A stretch of 64,000 nt of DNA. Source: Rhodobacteraceae bacterium HTCC2083. Its GTDB lineage: Bacteria; Pseudomonadota; Alphaproteobacteria; Rhodobacterales; Rhodobacteraceae. The translations under genes and the position numbers were made by a program. Shown in pieces: positions 29,286-38,853 of this stretch (position 1 is its first letter; the number at the start of each line of letters is the position of its first letter). The notes beneath the pieces were generated by a model. The model did no database searches, was not told the DNA's origin, and worked only from the letters and a program-made list of their open reading frames with translations. The DNA lies in contig DS995276.1 in NCBI GenBank assembly GCA_000156115.1, forward strand, positions 2,652,129 to 2,716,128, in the 5' to 3' direction.

Positions 29286-29423
29286 CATAGCTGTTTTCAC
29301 AACTATCGGCGCTTTTACGCAGCAAATACGCGTTTCTCCCTTTTAACACAGCCGACAAGACAATAGATACATCAAGAACATGGACGCAGAGTTGCGTTCA
29401 TAGCAAGATTTAGGGAGACACTC

Positions 29424-29636
29424 ATGCTTAACAATATCGGCCTTCCTGGCCTTCTTTTGATCGCCGTTGTGGTCCTCGTGCTGTTTGGCCGCGGCAAAAT
29501 TAGCTCGCTCATGGGCGAAGTCGGCAAGGGCATCACGTCCTTTAAAAAAGGTGTCAACGAAGGCACGGCCGAGCTTGAGGAGGACGCGGCTGAGGTCGCA
29601 AAAGACGTGACGCCTAGCGAGACAGACAAGGTCTAA
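29424..29636 (+). CDS. tatA: Sec-independent translocase protein TatA
   Basis: TatA (70 aa) forms the protein-conducting element for folded twin-arginine substrates. It has one N-terminal membrane helix ([19 protein letters not shown]), the FG hinge, an amphipathic helix ([19 protein letters not shown]) and an acidic tail. It is the first gene of tatABC, after a 138-bp AT-richer non-coding stretch that likely holds the promoter. TATTTAGGGAGACACTC-type spacing gives a good ribosome site before ATG 29424. Confidence 0.93.
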   Translation: MLNNIGLPGLLLIAVVVLVLFGRGKISSLMGEVGKGITSFKKGVNEGTAELEEDAAEVAKDVTPSETDKV

Positions 29637-29642
29637 TCGACA

Positions 29643-30218
29643 ATGTTTGATTTGGGCATGACGGAGCTTTTGGTGATCGGCGTTGTCGCGTTGATCGTCA
29701 TTGGGCCTAAGGACTTACCGATGCTGTTCCGCAAGGTCGGGCAGTATGTGGGCAAGGCCAAGGGCATGGCGCGCGAATTTTCTCGCGCGATGGATCAAGC
29801 TGCTGACGACAGCGGCATGAAGGAAGCGACGTCAAGCTTCAAAGATATGACCAGCGCCAAGAATATGGGGCTGGACGATATCAATGATGCCACGAAAGAA
29901 TTTAAAAAGTGGGACATTGATAGCGAAACCGGTAAGCTCGCGGAAGAGCGTGCGGCAAACGCCAAGAAGATCCACGAATTGACCGCCAAACGAGCTGAAG
30001 AACGCCTTGCTGAACAAGCAAAGCGTGCTGAGGATGCCAAGGCGGAAGAAGCTGCGCCAAAGAAAACCGCAAAGAAACCTACGACGAAAAAGCCAGCGGC
30101 GAAAAAGCCAGCCGCTGCAAAGAAAGCTGCGGTCCCAAAAGCTACGCCCAAGAAAACCGCTCCCAAAAAGGCGGCCGCTAAAAAGACCGCACCCAAAGCG
30201 GCAAAGGACACTGCATGA
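29643..30218 (+). CDS. tatB: Sec-independent translocase protein TatB with histone-H1-like tail
   Basis: TatB (191 aa) recognises Tat signal peptides together with TatC. It has the membrane helix (ELLVIGVVALIVIGPKDLP), the conserved GPKDLP hinge and an amphipathic helix. From about residue 125 the tail is almost wholly Lys/Ala/Pro (KKPAAKKPAAAKKAA-type repeats), similar in composition to histone H1/HU-like tails and longer than the E. coli TatB tail. It overlaps tatC by 4 nt. Confidence 0.93.
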   Translation: MFDLGMTELLVIGVVALIVIGPKDLPMLFRKVGQYVGKAKGMAREFSRAMDQAADDSGMKEATSSFKDMTSAKNMGLDDINDATKEFKKWDIDSETGKLAEERAANAKKIHELTAKRAEERLAEQAKRAEDAKAEEAAPKKTAKKPTTKKPAAKKPAAAKKAAVPKATPKKTAPKKAAAKKTAPKAAKDTA

Positions 30219-31171
30219 GCAACACGGACGAGGTCGAAGACAGCTCCGCCCCCTTGATCGAGCATCTGGCAGAGCTGCGCACACGGCTGATCCGCGCTGT
30301 TGGCGCATTCGTTGTGGGTATCGTTCTGGCTTTCATCGTGGCGGAACCGATCCTCGAATTCCTGCTGGCCCCGATTGAAGACACTCTGCGCGATTTGGGC
30401 GATCCGAACCCGACGCTGCAATACACATCTCCGCAAGAATATCTGTTTACGCTGTTCCGCATTTCGATGGTTTTCGGCTTTATTCTGGCGTTTCCGGTCA
30501 TCGCGTTCCAGCTTTGGCGCTTCGTCGCGCCCGGCCTCTACCGCAAAGAGCAAAATGCGTTTTTACCATTTTTGATTGCATCCCCGGTGATGTTCCTATT
30601 GGGCGCGTCTTTCGCACAATTCGTTGTGACGCCCTTGGCTATGAATTTCTTCTTGGGCTTTGCGGACATCAGTTCGATCTTTACCGGCCTATTGATGAGC
30701 GTCGGTGGCAATATTCCGGCAGGCGAAGCACTGCCCCCCACAGGTGGTCTATTCACGGAGCCACCAGTTGACAGCAACGGCGTGCGCATCACCTTCTTTG
30801 GTAAGGTGAACGAAAGCCTTGATATCACGCTGAAATTCATCATCGCTTTTGGAATGTGTTTCCAACTTCCCGTGCTTTTGACCTTGATGGGCAAAGCGGG
30901 TCTGGTCAGCTCTGAGGGCCTCGGCGCAGTGCGCAAATACGCAATGGTTGGTATCTTGCTGCTCGCAGCGCTCGTGACGCCACCAGATGTCATCACCCAG
31001 TTAATCCTGTTCACTGTTGTATATGGTCTCTATGAAATCTCGATTTTCCTTGTGCGTTATGTCGAAAGCAATCGCGAAGAAAAGCTGCGCGAAGAAGGCT
31101 ATTACGACGATGATGAGGAAGAGTTTGACGACCCTCTTGTGAAGGAGTTCGACGAGGAGGCCGACAAGTGA
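30215..31171 (+). CDS. tatC: Sec-independent translocase protein TatC
   Basis: TatC (318 aa) is the six-helix core receptor for twin-arginine signals. The N-terminal SAPLIEHLAELRTRLIRA motif is diagnostic, and YTSPQEYLFTLFRIS and FQLWRFVAPGLYRKE follow. It is longer than E. coli TatC because of a periplasmic insertion (about residues 165-200, GEALPPTGGLFTEPP) and an acidic C-terminal tail (DDDEEEFDD). It overlaps the DUF815 gene by 4 nt. Confidence 0.95.
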   Translation: MSNTDEVEDSSAPLIEHLAELRTRLIRAVGAFVVGIVLAFIVAEPILEFLLAPIEDTLRDLGDPNPTLQYTSPQEYLFTLFRISMVFGFILAFPVIAFQLWRFVAPGLYRKEQNAFLPFLIASPVMFLLGASFAQFVVTPLAMNFFLGFADISSIFTGLLMSVGGNIPAGEALPPTGGLFTEPPVDSNGVRITFFGKVNESLDITLKFIIAFGMCFQLPVLLTLMGKAGLVSSEGLGAVRKYAMVGILLLAALVTPPDVITQLILFTVVYGLYEISIFLVRYVESNREEKLREEGYYDDDEEEFDDPLVKEFDEEADK

Positions 31172-32004
31172 GCGAACCTTTAGATCGTATCGCAGAAGCG
31201 CTGGAGCGTTTGGCACCAGCACCTTTGGCGGCCCCCGACTTTTCCGCTGCGCATGCTTTTGTGTGGCAAACGGGACCGGATGCACTGGTCCCTGTGGCAG
31301 AAGTGAACCGAGTACCTCTCGAACTATTGGTTGGCATCAGGCGTGCTCGCGATACATTGCTGGCCAACACACGGCAGTTTGCAAATGGGTATCCTGCGAA
31401 TAACGCTTTGCTTTGGGGCGCGCGGGGGATGGGCAAATCGTCCTTGGTGAAGGCCGTGCACGCTCAGATTCTCGAAGACGGTCAAAATCTGAAGATCGTT
31501 GAATTGCAGCGCGAAGATTTGCCAAGTGTGGGTCGTTTGCTTGCCCTTTTGCGAGATGTGCCTGAACGCTTCGTGCTCTACTGCGATGATCTGTCATTTA
31601 GCCATGATGATCAGCACTATAAGTCGCTGAAAGCGGTGCTTGACGGTGGGATCGAGGGGCGGCCGGAAAATGTCTTGCTCTATGCGACATCCAACAGACG
31701 TCATTTGATGCCGCGCGATATGATCGAGAATGAGCAATCCAGCGGGATCAACCCTGGTGAAGCGGTTGAAGAAAAAGTGTCGCTCTCAGATCGCTTTGGT
31801 CTGTGGCTGGGCTTTCATCCTTGTGATCAGGATGCGTATTTGGCGATGATCGATGGTTATTGTGAAAACGCGGGCCTCAAGATCGATCCTGCGCAATTGT
31901 GCGCGGAAGCGATTGAATGGCAAGCCACGCGCGGATCGCGCTCGGGGCGCGTAGCGTGGCAGTTCTTCTGTGATCTCGCTGGTCGGCACAATCACAGCTT
32001 TTGA
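31168..32004 (+). CDS. DUF815 AAA-type ATPase
   Basis: A 278-aa P-loop protein with Walker A LLWGARGMGKSSLVKA (about residue 73) and Walker B-like FVLYCDDLSF. YKSLKAVLDGG and the sensor-like VLLYATSNRRHLMP follow. This pattern defines the DUF815 family, uncharacterised ATPases often annotated next to tat or surE/pcm loci in Rhodobacteraceae. It is translationally coupled to tatC. Function unknown. Confidence 0.88.
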   Translation: MSEPLDRIAEALERLAPAPLAAPDFSAAHAFVWQTGPDALVPVAEVNRVPLELLVGIRRARDTLLANTRQFANGYPANNALLWGARGMGKSSLVKAVHAQILEDGQNLKIVELQREDLPSVGRLLALLRDVPERFVLYCDDLSFSHDDQHYKSLKAVLDGGIEGRPENVLLYATSNRRHLMPRDMIENEQSSGINPGEAVEEKVSLSDRFGLWLGFHPCDQDAYLAMIDGYCENAGLKIDPAQLCAEAIEWQATRGSRSGRVAWQFFCDLAGRHNHSF

Positions 32005-32009
32005 GGGCA

Positions 32010-32029
32010 CGAATTTTCTAGAAAATTTG
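32010..32029. repeat. Dispersed palindrome, copy 2
   Basis: CGAATTTTCTAGAAAATTTG, with a 16-bp perfect core AATTTTCTAGAAAATT. It begins 6 bp after the DUF815 stop, in a convergent intergenic region. It is the best-preserved of the three copies and could also act as a weak hairpin. Confidence 0.65.
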
Positions 32030-32702
32030 AAATCCTGATTTTTCTTGAAAAACCGCTCTTATTGCAAATAGGGCAGTGGATCTACGCTATCAAAACCATC
32101 GCGCACTTCAAAATGCAAGAAATCAGAGCTGCCAGATCGCACACTCGCCAATTGCTGGCCGCGCGAAACTATGTCGCCCTTTTTCACTTTCAAACCATCG
32201 ACGTTGGCATAAACCGTAAGCAAATTATTCGGGTGTTTCACGACGATAATCGGTAGATTATCCGTGTTTTCGGTGATCGCTGCCACTGTGCCTGCGGCGG
32301 CGGCATTAACAGATGTGCCTGCACTTGCGCCAATGCCAATGCCGTCGTTCTTGCCCTTCGCGTATTCACGAATGATCGGGCCTTGCACTGGGAAGGCCAT
32401 GCGCCCTTTGCTTGCAGCTTTCGTTGGCTTGGCAAGAACTGGAGCTGCTGGGGCTACGACTGCAGCCGCAGCCACTTCTGTTTTCTCTTCAGGCAAGGGT
32501 GTCGCGGCAGAGGGCGGGGTCGGCGTAGGGGAGCCGGCACCGGGAGTTGTAGTCGCCGCCAAAGGTGTACCTGCGTCGGTCTGTTGATCTTGCGCAACTG
32601 GGATCAAGAGGAACTGACCTTCGCGCACGGCGAGGTCTTTGCCAAGCCCGTTCCAATCCGCAAGCGAACGCACGGACACATTGTAAAGCCGCGCAATGGT
32701 AA

Positions 32703-32726
32703 TGAGCAGCCCCACTTGAGTGGTCC
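32703..32726 (+). repeat. IS left terminal inverted repeat
   Basis: The left end reads TGAGCAGCCCCACTTGAGTG and continues GTCC. It matches the inverted right end at most positions, with one gap and a few mismatches. It begins directly after the GTAA target copy. Confidence 0.85.
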
Positions 32727-32736
32727 AATTTGAAAG

Positions 32737-33600
32737 TTAGTGCATGATTGGCCTTTGGTCCATCGGGATGATGGCCTCTGGCGCGGGCGGGCGGTAGCCC
32801 AATGCACTGTGTGGTCGCTTGGTGTTGTAATGGTTCCTCCATCTTTCAATGATGATTTGGGCTTCTCGGAGCGAGTAGAAGATTTCACCGTTCAGCAACT
32901 CGTCTCGCATTCTCCCGTTGAAGCTTTCGCAGTATCCGTTCTCCCAGGGTGATCCAGGTTCTATATAAGCCGTCTTGGCTCCCACGGCTTTGATCCAATC
33001 TCTGACGGCCTCAGCAATGAACTCAGGGCCGTTGTCTGAACGGATGTAGGCAGGGAAACCTCGCAAGATGAACAGGTCCGTAAGAGCGTCGATGACCTCC
33101 GTCGAGTTCAGCTTTCGTTTCACTCGGATCGCCAGACATTCTCGGCTATGCTCGTCCAAGATGTTAAGCGTCCGAAACGCCCTGCCATCATCTGTCCGGT
33201 GATGCACGAAGTCATACGACCAGACGTGATTACGATACTCGGGACGTAAACGGACACATGATCCGTCATTCAGCCAGAGCCGTCCTTTCTTTGGTTGCTT
33301 CATTGGCACTTTAAGCCCCTCACGTCGCCATAGGCGTTCGACACGCTTGTCATTAACCTGCCAACCCGCGTCTCTCAGCAGGGCTGCAACCCGACGATAG
33401 CCATATCGGCCGTACTGGCGTGTGAACTCGATCATGTCCGCAACCAAGCGTTCTTCGTCAGCACGCCCTTGTGGCAACCGCCGCTGCGTGGATCGGTGTT
33501 GGCCTAATACACGGCAGACACGACGCTCAGAAACTTTGAACTGACTACGAACGTGATTGATGCAGGCACGCCTGCGCGAGGGGCTTAGAAGTTTCCCGAT
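32737..33600 (-). CDS. IS3-family transposase OrfB (DDE integrase domain)
   Basis: OrfB frame, entered by -1 frameshift from orfA. The N-terminal helix-turn-helix_21-type region ([21 protein letters not shown]) leads into the rve catalytic core. The three acidic residues are visible: [10 protein letters not shown] (D), IRSDNGPEF (D) and [11 protein letters not shown] (E). The C terminus shows [16 protein letters not shown], typical for this family. A TTG at 33477 is an internal codon, not a likely start. The product is made as an OrfAB fusion. Confidence 0.9.
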   Translation of the reverse strand: MGKLLSPSRRRACINHVRSQFKVSERRVCRVLGQHRSTQRRLPQGRADEERLVADMIEFTRQYGRYGYRRVAALLRDAGWQVNDKRVERLWRREGLKVPMKQPKKGRLWLNDGSCVRLRPEYRNHVWSYDFVHHRTDDGRAFRTLNILDEHSRECLAIRVKRKLNSTEVIDALTDLFILRGFPAYIRSDNGPEFIAEAVRDWIKAVGAKTAYIEPGSPWENGYCESFNGRMRDELLNGEIFYSLREAQIIIERWRNHYNTKRPHSALGYRPPAPEAIIPMDQRPIMH

Positions 33601-33863
33601 GCGGCCTCCCTTAAGATCAACTTATCCAGCGTCAGGTCGGAAACTGCACGCCGAAGACGTTCGTTCTCTTTCTGAAGGCGCTTTAATTCCTTGAGTTGTT
33701 CCGTGCCCATTCCGCCATACTTCTTCTTCCAGCGATAATAGGTTTGTTCAGTCACACTGATCTGTCTGATTGCGTCAATCCGAGGCATGCCTTGCCCCAT
33801 CAGAACTTCAACCTGCCGTAACTTCACGACAATCTCTTCGGGCTTTGGTCTCTTAATGGCCAT
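33585..33863 (-). CDS. IS3-family transposase OrfA (helix-turn-helix)
   Basis: A 92-aa protein of the HTH_8/transposase_8 type: [20 protein letters not shown], then [17 protein letters not shown] (the recognition helix), then a leucine-zipper-like coil ([21 protein letters not shown]). OrfA binds the inverted repeats and, alone, usually limits transposition. Its stop overlaps the OrfB frame just after a slippery heptamer. Confidence 0.92.
   Translation of the reverse strand: MAIKRPKPEEIVVKLRQVEVLMGQGMPRIDAIRQISVTEQTYYRWKKKYGGMGTEQLKELKRLQKENERLRRAVSDLTLDKLILREAASGNF
33591..33597 (-). promoter_or_regulatory. Programmed -1 ribosomal frameshift heptamer in the IS
   Basis: On the minus strand the orfA codons read TCG GGA AAC TTC TAA, containing G GGA AAC in the correct phase for the X XXY YYZ slippery consensus. 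A -1 slip gives GGG AAA CTT CTA, the OrfB frame. The site is two codons before the orfA stop. The identity of the site is read directly; its efficiency in this host is not known. Confidence 0.75.
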
Positions 33864-33895
33864 CTCAGGTCCTCCGCTTTCCTAACTATAGGGGC

Positions 33896-33920
33896 GGACC
33901 ACTTCAAAGGGGGAGGCTCA
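33896..33920 (-). repeat. IS right terminal inverted repeat
   Basis: On the plus strand it ends GGGGGAGGCTCA, next to the right GTAA target copy. Its complement aligns with the left end (TGAGC then CCCC, CTTG-AGTGGTCC). Confidence 0.85.
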
Positions 33921-34518
33921 GTAAAGGCGGTTTCGCCGCGCACAACTTGATGGCGCACAGGTTCTTGTCCTGTTGGCTTTGCCGCAGGCAGCGCCGTGGT
34001 ACTAACGGGGGTGTTGTCGATCGCGCTCTGTGCCAATGCTGTGATATCAACAGCGCCTGGCGCTGTGGCAACGCCCGATTGTGCTCCACCGGGTAGGGTT
34101 GAGACTGGATTGCGCAGCGCGAGGACTTCGTTTTTGCGCAGCGCGGTTTCCGGGGACAGACCGTTATAGCGTGCAAGGTCGATCGCATCAGCGCCAATCC
34201 GCGCAGCAACGCTGCTCACGGTGTCGTCACGCCGAGCGACGGCGACTTGGTAATTTGGATAGGTGATGACACCGCGTTCATCAGGGCGTGGGCGATCTTG
34301 GGTCGCATTGATAGCCGCAATCGTAGTATCGAATTTGTTGCCCATAGAGCCGCGTAGATCTAAATCAAACCCGTCCGAACAAGCACTTAGCGTTAAAAAT
34401 GCGGTGCCACACATAATGGCGCGCAAAGGTAATTTGCTTGCAAAAATCGTCATCTCGATGTCCTCAATCGCGCGGTGTTGATCACTGCGTCTTGGAAATT
34501 TGACGCCTTATAGCAGAT

Positions 34519-35160
34519 TTATCCGTCGCGTCCCAGCCCTTCTATAAGCGGAACAAAGCGCACGGGGCGCAACTCATCATATTCAAAGCCGTACTCATGA
34601 CGGCTGACACGTATCAAACTTTGCACTGCATCCGATTGCCCCACAGGAACTACCATTATGCCACCCACTTTGAGCTGTGAAAGCAACGGGCCGGGGGGAT
34701 CTTCGGCAGCGGCCGTGACTAGAATGCGATCAAACGGCGCTTGATCGGGCAGTCCGTGACTGCCGTCTGCAGTGAAGGCGGTAATATTGGTGAGACCCAA
34801 CGCGTCAAAAACTTCTCGCGCCTCATTTACGAGGCGCTTGTGGCGATCAACCGTATAGATGCGGCGCGCGACATGGCTAAGAACCGCAGCTTGATAGCCG
34901 GAGCCTGTTCCGACTTCCAACACGGTATCGCGCGGCCCTGCTTTCAAGGCTTGCGTCATCAGACCCACTACAGAGGGTTGGCTGATCGTTTGCCCGCATG
35001 GGATCGGTAGAGGCATGTCCTCATAGGCGCGCTCGGAAAATAGGCCGCGAATGAAGGCCGCTCGATCCACTTTTTCCATAGCCGTCAAGACACGGGCATC
35101 GGTCACGCCTTTTGAGCGCAGCGCGAAGAGGAACTGCATCAATGTGGTCGCATCGGTCAT
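34519..35160 (-). CDS. pcm: Protein-L-isoaspartate O-methyltransferase
   Basis: Pcm (213 aa) methylates isoaspartyl residues with S-adenosylmethionine, starting repair of aged proteins. The SAM-binding motif [19 protein letters not shown] and the substrate motif [17 protein letters not shown] are intact. It overlaps surE by 4 nt, the common surE-pcm pair, and precedes the IS-split LysM lipoprotein gene. Confidence 0.95.
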   Translation of the reverse strand: MTDATTLMQFLFALRSKGVTDARVLTAMEKVDRAAFIRGLFSERAYEDMPLPIPCGQTISQPSVVGLMTQALKAGPRDTVLEVGTGSGYQAAVLSHVARRIYTVDRHKRLVNEAREVFDALGLTNITAFTADGSHGLPDQAPFDRILVTAAAEDPPGPLLSQLKVGGIMVVPVGQSDAVQSLIRVSRHEYGFEYDELRPVRFVPLIEGLGRDG

Positions 35161-35939
35161 AGGTTTGTAGCGAAGCTTTCAAGTGCATCATGCGCTGTGA
35201 GATCTGCGCGCATTGGCGTGACAGAAATGTAGCCGTCCAAGTTCACGGCGGCATCTGTGCCATTGCTGGGACGCACACGCTGATCGCCACCTTTAATCCA
35301 TAGAAAACGCCGGTTTGATGGGGACATGTGGGGTTCAACCCCGAAGTAAACATCAGGACGCCGGCCTTGGCGGGCGACTTGCACGCCTTTCACTTCTTTT
35401 GCGGGTACTGGGGGGAAATTGATGTTGAATAACAGACGGTAATCGCCTTGATCGTCGGGCACTTGCGCCAATATGCGGCGCACGACATCCGCGCCATGTA
35501 CGGCTGAGGCCTCAAACGGATCATCAATATCCGCATTATGCACACCGTAGTATTGCGACAACGCGATGGAGGTCACGCCCTGCAAAGCGCCCTCAATCGC
35601 AGCACCGATTGTGCCGGAATAGAGCGTGTTTTCCGCTGAATTATTGCCACGATTGACGCCGGAGAGGATCAAATCGGGGCGCGCATCTTTCATCACATCA
35701 TGCAGGCCCACAAGCACACAGTCAGCGGGCGATCCTTCGGTGGCATACCGACGCTCGCCCATTTTGGAGACCATCATCGGATGCGTGTAGCTGATGCAAT
35801 GCCCGACGCCGGATTGCTCGAACGCTGGGGCGACGACCCAGACTTCGCCATCTTTGCCCGCAAGCTCGTTTGCGACACCTTCTAGGGTTTTCAAACCCGG
35901 TGCATTGATTCCATCGTCATTGGTGATGAGTATACGCAT
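35157..35939 (-). CDS. surE: 5'/3'-nucleotidase SurE
   Basis: SurE (260 aa) is a metal-dependent phosphatase acting on nucleoside monophosphates. The N terminus [15 protein letters not shown] carries the metal-binding Asp pair. [15 protein letters not shown] and [11 protein letters not shown] with GTIGAA are the other family motifs. I chose ATG 35939, because a start at 35957 would add six residues before the conserved first strand. Confidence 0.95.
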   Translation of the reverse strand: MRILITNDDGINAPGLKTLEGVANELAGKDGEVWVVAPAFEQSGVGHCISYTHPMMVSKMGERRYATEGSPADCVLVGLHDVMKDARPDLILSGVNRGNNSAENTLYSGTIGAAIEGALQGVTSIALSQYYGVHNADIDDPFEASAVHGADVVRRILAQVPDDQGDYRLLFNINFPPVPAKEVKGVQVARQGRRPDVYFGVEPHMSPSNRRFLWIKGGDQRVRPSNGTDAAVNLDGYISVTPMRADLTAHDALESFATNL

Positions 35940-35998
35940 ATCAGCCCCTTTGCCCACTTGCCTGATCCTTAGTGGAGGGGCGTGGATGCGTAAAGGCT

Positions 35999-36643
35999 TT
36001 AGGCGTTGATCACGCGTTCAAGCAACTCTGCGGCCACATCACGGGGATGAGCGAGCGCGCTACGATCTTCGCCGGGATGAAAACGCGACCGCGTGGCTGT
36101 AGACATGGCGGGGGGCGTTTCGATCAAAACCCGTGGGCCAGTTGTCTCGGTTTCGCGCGCCCAAGCCTTCGCCAAATACATTTGCGCAGCCTTCGAGGCG
36201 GCATAGCTGCCGTGAAATTTCTCGCCAATGGTCTGATCGTCAAAGAAAACGGCCGTACTGGCCTCTCCCAAAAGCGGGGAAACATAAGGAATAAGCAACC
36301 CCATAGACGTCGCATTGATGGCAATGGATTTCGCCCAGTCTTTCGCATCAATATGTGCCGCTGGCGTCAAAGGAGCCGCGTGAACCGCGGTGTGTGCCCA
36401 AAGATCAATGCTGCCCCAGCGATCATAGATCGAACGGCAAAGCTGCGCCATCGCGCCCTCATTGGTGATGTCCATGGGGGCGAGGGTGGCTTGGCCACCA
36501 CAGGCTTGGATCTTGTCATCAAGATCTTCGAGTGCACCTGTTGTGCGCGCGACAGCAACCACGTGGTGAGTCTTTGCCAGCGCTTCTGCCAGTGCAAATC
36601 CAAGGCCGCGAGATGCGCCAGTGACCAGTGCTATTTTGCTCAT
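35999..36643 (-). CDS. Short-chain dehydrogenase/reductase
   Basis: A 214-aa SDR with the NAD(P) motif [16 protein letters not shown] at the N terminus and a Tyr-Lys pair in [12 protein letters not shown]. The substrate is not evident. It lies in the same direction as purF upstream (50 bp) and surE downstream. The protein is slightly short for the family but retains the core fold. Confidence 0.88.
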   Translation of the reverse strand: MSKIALVTGASRGLGFALAEALAKTHHVVAVARTTGALEDLDDKIQACGGQATLAPMDITNEGAMAQLCRSIYDRWGSIDLWAHTAVHAAPLTPAAHIDAKDWAKSIAINATSMGLLIPYVSPLLGEASTAVFFDDQTIGEKFHGSYAASKAAQMYLAKAWARETETTGPRVLIETPPAMSTATRSRFHPGEDRSALAHPRDVAAELLERVINA

Positions 36644-36693
36644 GTGGGTGCCTCCGGCGGGAATAATTTAGGAAAGGGAAGGGGCTTACGGGA

Positions 36694-38151
36694 TTATTCT
36701 GCTGCTTTTAGCTCGAATCCTTTGGTGATTTGATCTGAGGGTGTCACAGGGTATTCGCCCGAGAAACACGCGTCGCAGTATTGCGGGCATTTCGCGTTGC
36801 GCCCTTCTGCTTCACCCACCGCGCGGTAGAGGCCGTCGAGCGAGATAAATTTTAAACTGTCCACGGTGAGATGCTGACGCATTTCCTCGGGACTCATGGT
36901 CGCGGCCAACAGTTTGTCGCGCTGCGGTGTGTCCACGCCATAAAAACAGGGCCATGCTGTGGGCGGAGAAGCTATGCGGAAATGTACCTCGGCGGCACCT
37001 GCGTCAAGAATCATCTCCTTGATCTTGCGCGATGTCGTGCCGCGCACAACGCTATCGTCTACCAAAATGACCCGTTTGCCTTTGATCAACGCGCGGTTCA
37101 CGTTGAGTTTCAGGCGCACTCCCATGTTACGGATCTGCTCTGTCGGCTCGATAAATGTGCGGCCCATGTATTGGTTGCGAATGATCCCCATCGCGTAAGG
37201 AATGCCGCTTTGCTGACTGAACCCGATTGCTGCAGGCGTGCCGCTGTCTGGCACGGGACAGACGATATCCGCCTCTACAGGGCTTTCTTTCGCCAGTTCC
37301 ACACCGATTTGACGGCGGGTTTCATAGACAGATTGCCCATCGATAATGCTGTCAGGGCGCGAGAAGTATACGTGTTCAAAGATGCAGAACCGCGAATTTT
37401 GGTGACGGAACGGGAAGTGGCTTTCTACCCCATTATTAGCGGTGATCACGACCATCTCACCAGGTTCGATAGAGCGGACATACTCAGCGCCGATGATATC
37501 AAGCCCACAAGTTTCAGAACTGAGAACCCAGCCGTCACCCTCAAGTTTGCCCAAGACCAAAGGACGCACGCCCAAAGGATCACGCACGCCGATCAGCTTC
37601 GTGCGCGTCATGGCGACGATGGAAAACGCGCCCTCCACTCGGCGCAGCGCGTCTTCCATGCGTTCTGGAATATTGCGCTGCATAGAGCGGGCCATCAGGT
37701 GGATGATGCACTCGGAATCAGAGGAGCTTTGAAAGATTGAACCACGCTCGATCAGCTCTTTGCGCAAGGCGTCTGCGTTGGTGATATTGCCGTTATGGGC
37801 AATCGCGGCGCCACCCATGGAAAATTCGCCAAAGAAGGGTTGGACATCTCGGATCACCGCACCCTTAGAGCCAGCCGTGGAATAGCGCACATGTCCAATT
37901 GCCAAGGGACCGGGGAGCGTTTCCATCAGGGAGGCTTTGGTGAAATTATCGCGCACATAGCCAAAGCGACGTGCGGAGTTGAACCCTTGTTCAGGATCAT
38001 GGCTGACGATCCCGCCCGCTTCTTGACCGCGATGTTGCAAGGCATGCAGGCCGAGCGCGACAAAATTGGCAGCATCTGTGACACCGACAACGCCAAACAC
38101 GCCGCACTCCTCCTTCAGTTTATCGTCATCAAAGGGGTGGGCAGGCGGCAT
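36694..38151 (-). CDS. purF: Amidophosphoribosyltransferase
   Basis: PurF (485 aa) makes phosphoribosylamine from PRPP and glutamine, the first committed step of purine synthesis. After a short propeptide the catalytic cysteine appears in KEECGVFGVVGV. The glutaminase motif HALQHRGQEAGGI and the PRPP loop VILVDDSVVRGTTS are intact. ATG 38151 (MPPAHPFDD) gives a 15-residue propeptide as in related enzymes. The frame is open to GTG 38232 with other ATGs at 38208 and 38190. Confidence 0.95.
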   Translation of the reverse strand: MPPAHPFDDDKLKEECGVFGVVGVTDAANFVALGLHALQHRGQEAGGIVSHDPEQGFNSARRFGYVRDNFTKASLMETLPGPLAIGHVRYSTAGSKGAVIRDVQPFFGEFSMGGAAIAHNGNITNADALRKELIERGSIFQSSSDSECIIHLMARSMQRNIPERMEDALRRVEGAFSIVAMTRTKLIGVRDPLGVRPLVLGKLEGDGWVLSSETCGLDIIGAEYVRSIEPGEMVVITANNGVESHFPFRHQNSRFCIFEHVYFSRPDSIIDGQSVYETRRQIGVELAKESPVEADIVCPVPDSGTPAAIGFSQQSGIPYAMGIIRNQYMGRTFIEPTEQIRNMGVRLKLNVNRALIKGKRVILVDDSVVRGTTSRKIKEMILDAGAAEVHFRIASPPTAWPCFYGVDTPQRDKLLAATMSPEEMRQHLTVDSLKFISLDGLYRAVGEAEGRNAKCPQYCDACFSGEYPVTPSDQITKGFELKAAE

Positions 38152-38256
38152 AATATGGGACAAGGCGAGCAGCTCCGTATCCGAGGTCATAACAGATGCG
38201 AGCTTCATAGACCGAACCGCTGTACGAGTCACCCGCTCATCACGGGTAACTTTGAG

Positions 38257-38820
38257 TTATTCTGTAAGCGTTCCGCAGGTGCCGACAAGCTGTTCGTACT
38301 GGGTCGTGATCCAGCCAAGCGCTTGCTCTGGGTTGCGGTCTTCAATCTGGCCGGTCATCCGCGCGAAAACTTTCGCGGAGCGGCTTTCATCGACCATGGT
38401 GATATCTTGCTGGGTGATCACCGTCTCATAAACGAAGAAAGCGACCGCGACCAACAGGATGCCGCGCAACACGCCGAACAAAAAACCAAAGCCTTGATCA
38501 AGCCCGCCAAGGGCCGAGCGTTGCACGAGCGATGAGAACAAGGGCGTAAAGAGCGAGGTCACAATCAGTGCGATTGCAAACACAACCGCGAAGGCCGCGA
38601 TGATTGCTAATTCGCAGCTGTCTGCCAGGAATTCACCGATGACAGGAATTTCTTTGACCAAAGGTTCGACTTGCGGCGCGAACATGAACGCAAGGATCGC
38701 CGCAGCGAACCAGCCAGCGATCGCCAAACCTTCGCGCACGAAGCCGCGTGAATAGGCCAGCAAAGCAGAGAGCACGATGATAATCGCAACCACACCGTCA
38801 ATAATAGTAAAACCTTCCAT
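38257..38820 (-). CDS. cvpA: CvpA family membrane protein
   Basis: A 187-aa protein with four hydrophobic segments in the first 125 residues and a soluble tail. The opening FTIIDGVVAIIIVLSALLAYSRGFVREGL is the CvpA (colicin V production) pattern. It lies just upstream of purF, matching the classical cvpA-purF arrangement of proteobacteria. Confidence 0.9.
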   Translation of the reverse strand: MEGFTIIDGVVAIIIVLSALLAYSRGFVREGLAIAGWFAAAILAFMFAPQVEPLVKEIPVIGEFLADSCELAIIAAFAVVFAIALIVTSLFTPLFSSLVQRSALGGLDQGFGFLFGVLRGILLVAVAFFVYETVITQQDITMVDESRSAKVFARMTGQIEDRNPEQALGWITTQYEQLVGTCGTLTE

Positions 38821-38853
38821 AGGTCCGCTCGCTTTCTTGCCTTAAGTCGCGCA

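Larger units (their letters stand above)
32703..33920 (-). mobile_element. IS3-family insertion sequence (IS407-like), 1218 bp
   Basis: The element is bounded by imperfect inverted repeats (TGAGCAGCCCCACTTGAGTG at the left; the right end complements to TGAGCCTCCCCCTTTGAAGT) and by a 4-bp direct repeat GTAA at 32699-32702 and 33921-33924. It encodes orfA and orfB on the minus strand with a -1 frameshift overlap. The four-base target repeat and the RSDNGPEF motif point to the IS407 branch of IS3. Both ORFs look intact, so the element may still be active. It is the only IS in the window. Confidence 0.95.
32059..34453 (-). pseudogene. LysM / degenerate M23 (LytM) lipoprotein gene, split by an IS element
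   Basis: The N-terminal part (33921-34453) has a lipobox LSAC, a first LysM-like module and the start of a second LysM (VVRGETAF). The C-terminal part (32059-32702) resumes with TIARLYNVSVRSLADWNGL and ends in a LytM domain (FPVQGPIIREY to FEVRDGFDSVDPLPYL). Removing the 1218-bp IS and one copy of the 4-bp target repeat gives exactly 391 codons with no frame change. The LytM zinc ligands are not conserved (NDGIGIG where peptidases have HxGxD), so the intact protein would be an NlpD/EnvC-like amidase activator. It sits after surE-pcm, the usual place for this gene. Confidence 0.92.

Noticed and set aside
33824..33920. Last 30 residues of the LysM N-terminal ORF as a real C terminus
   Set aside because: They are encoded by the IS end and not by the host gene.
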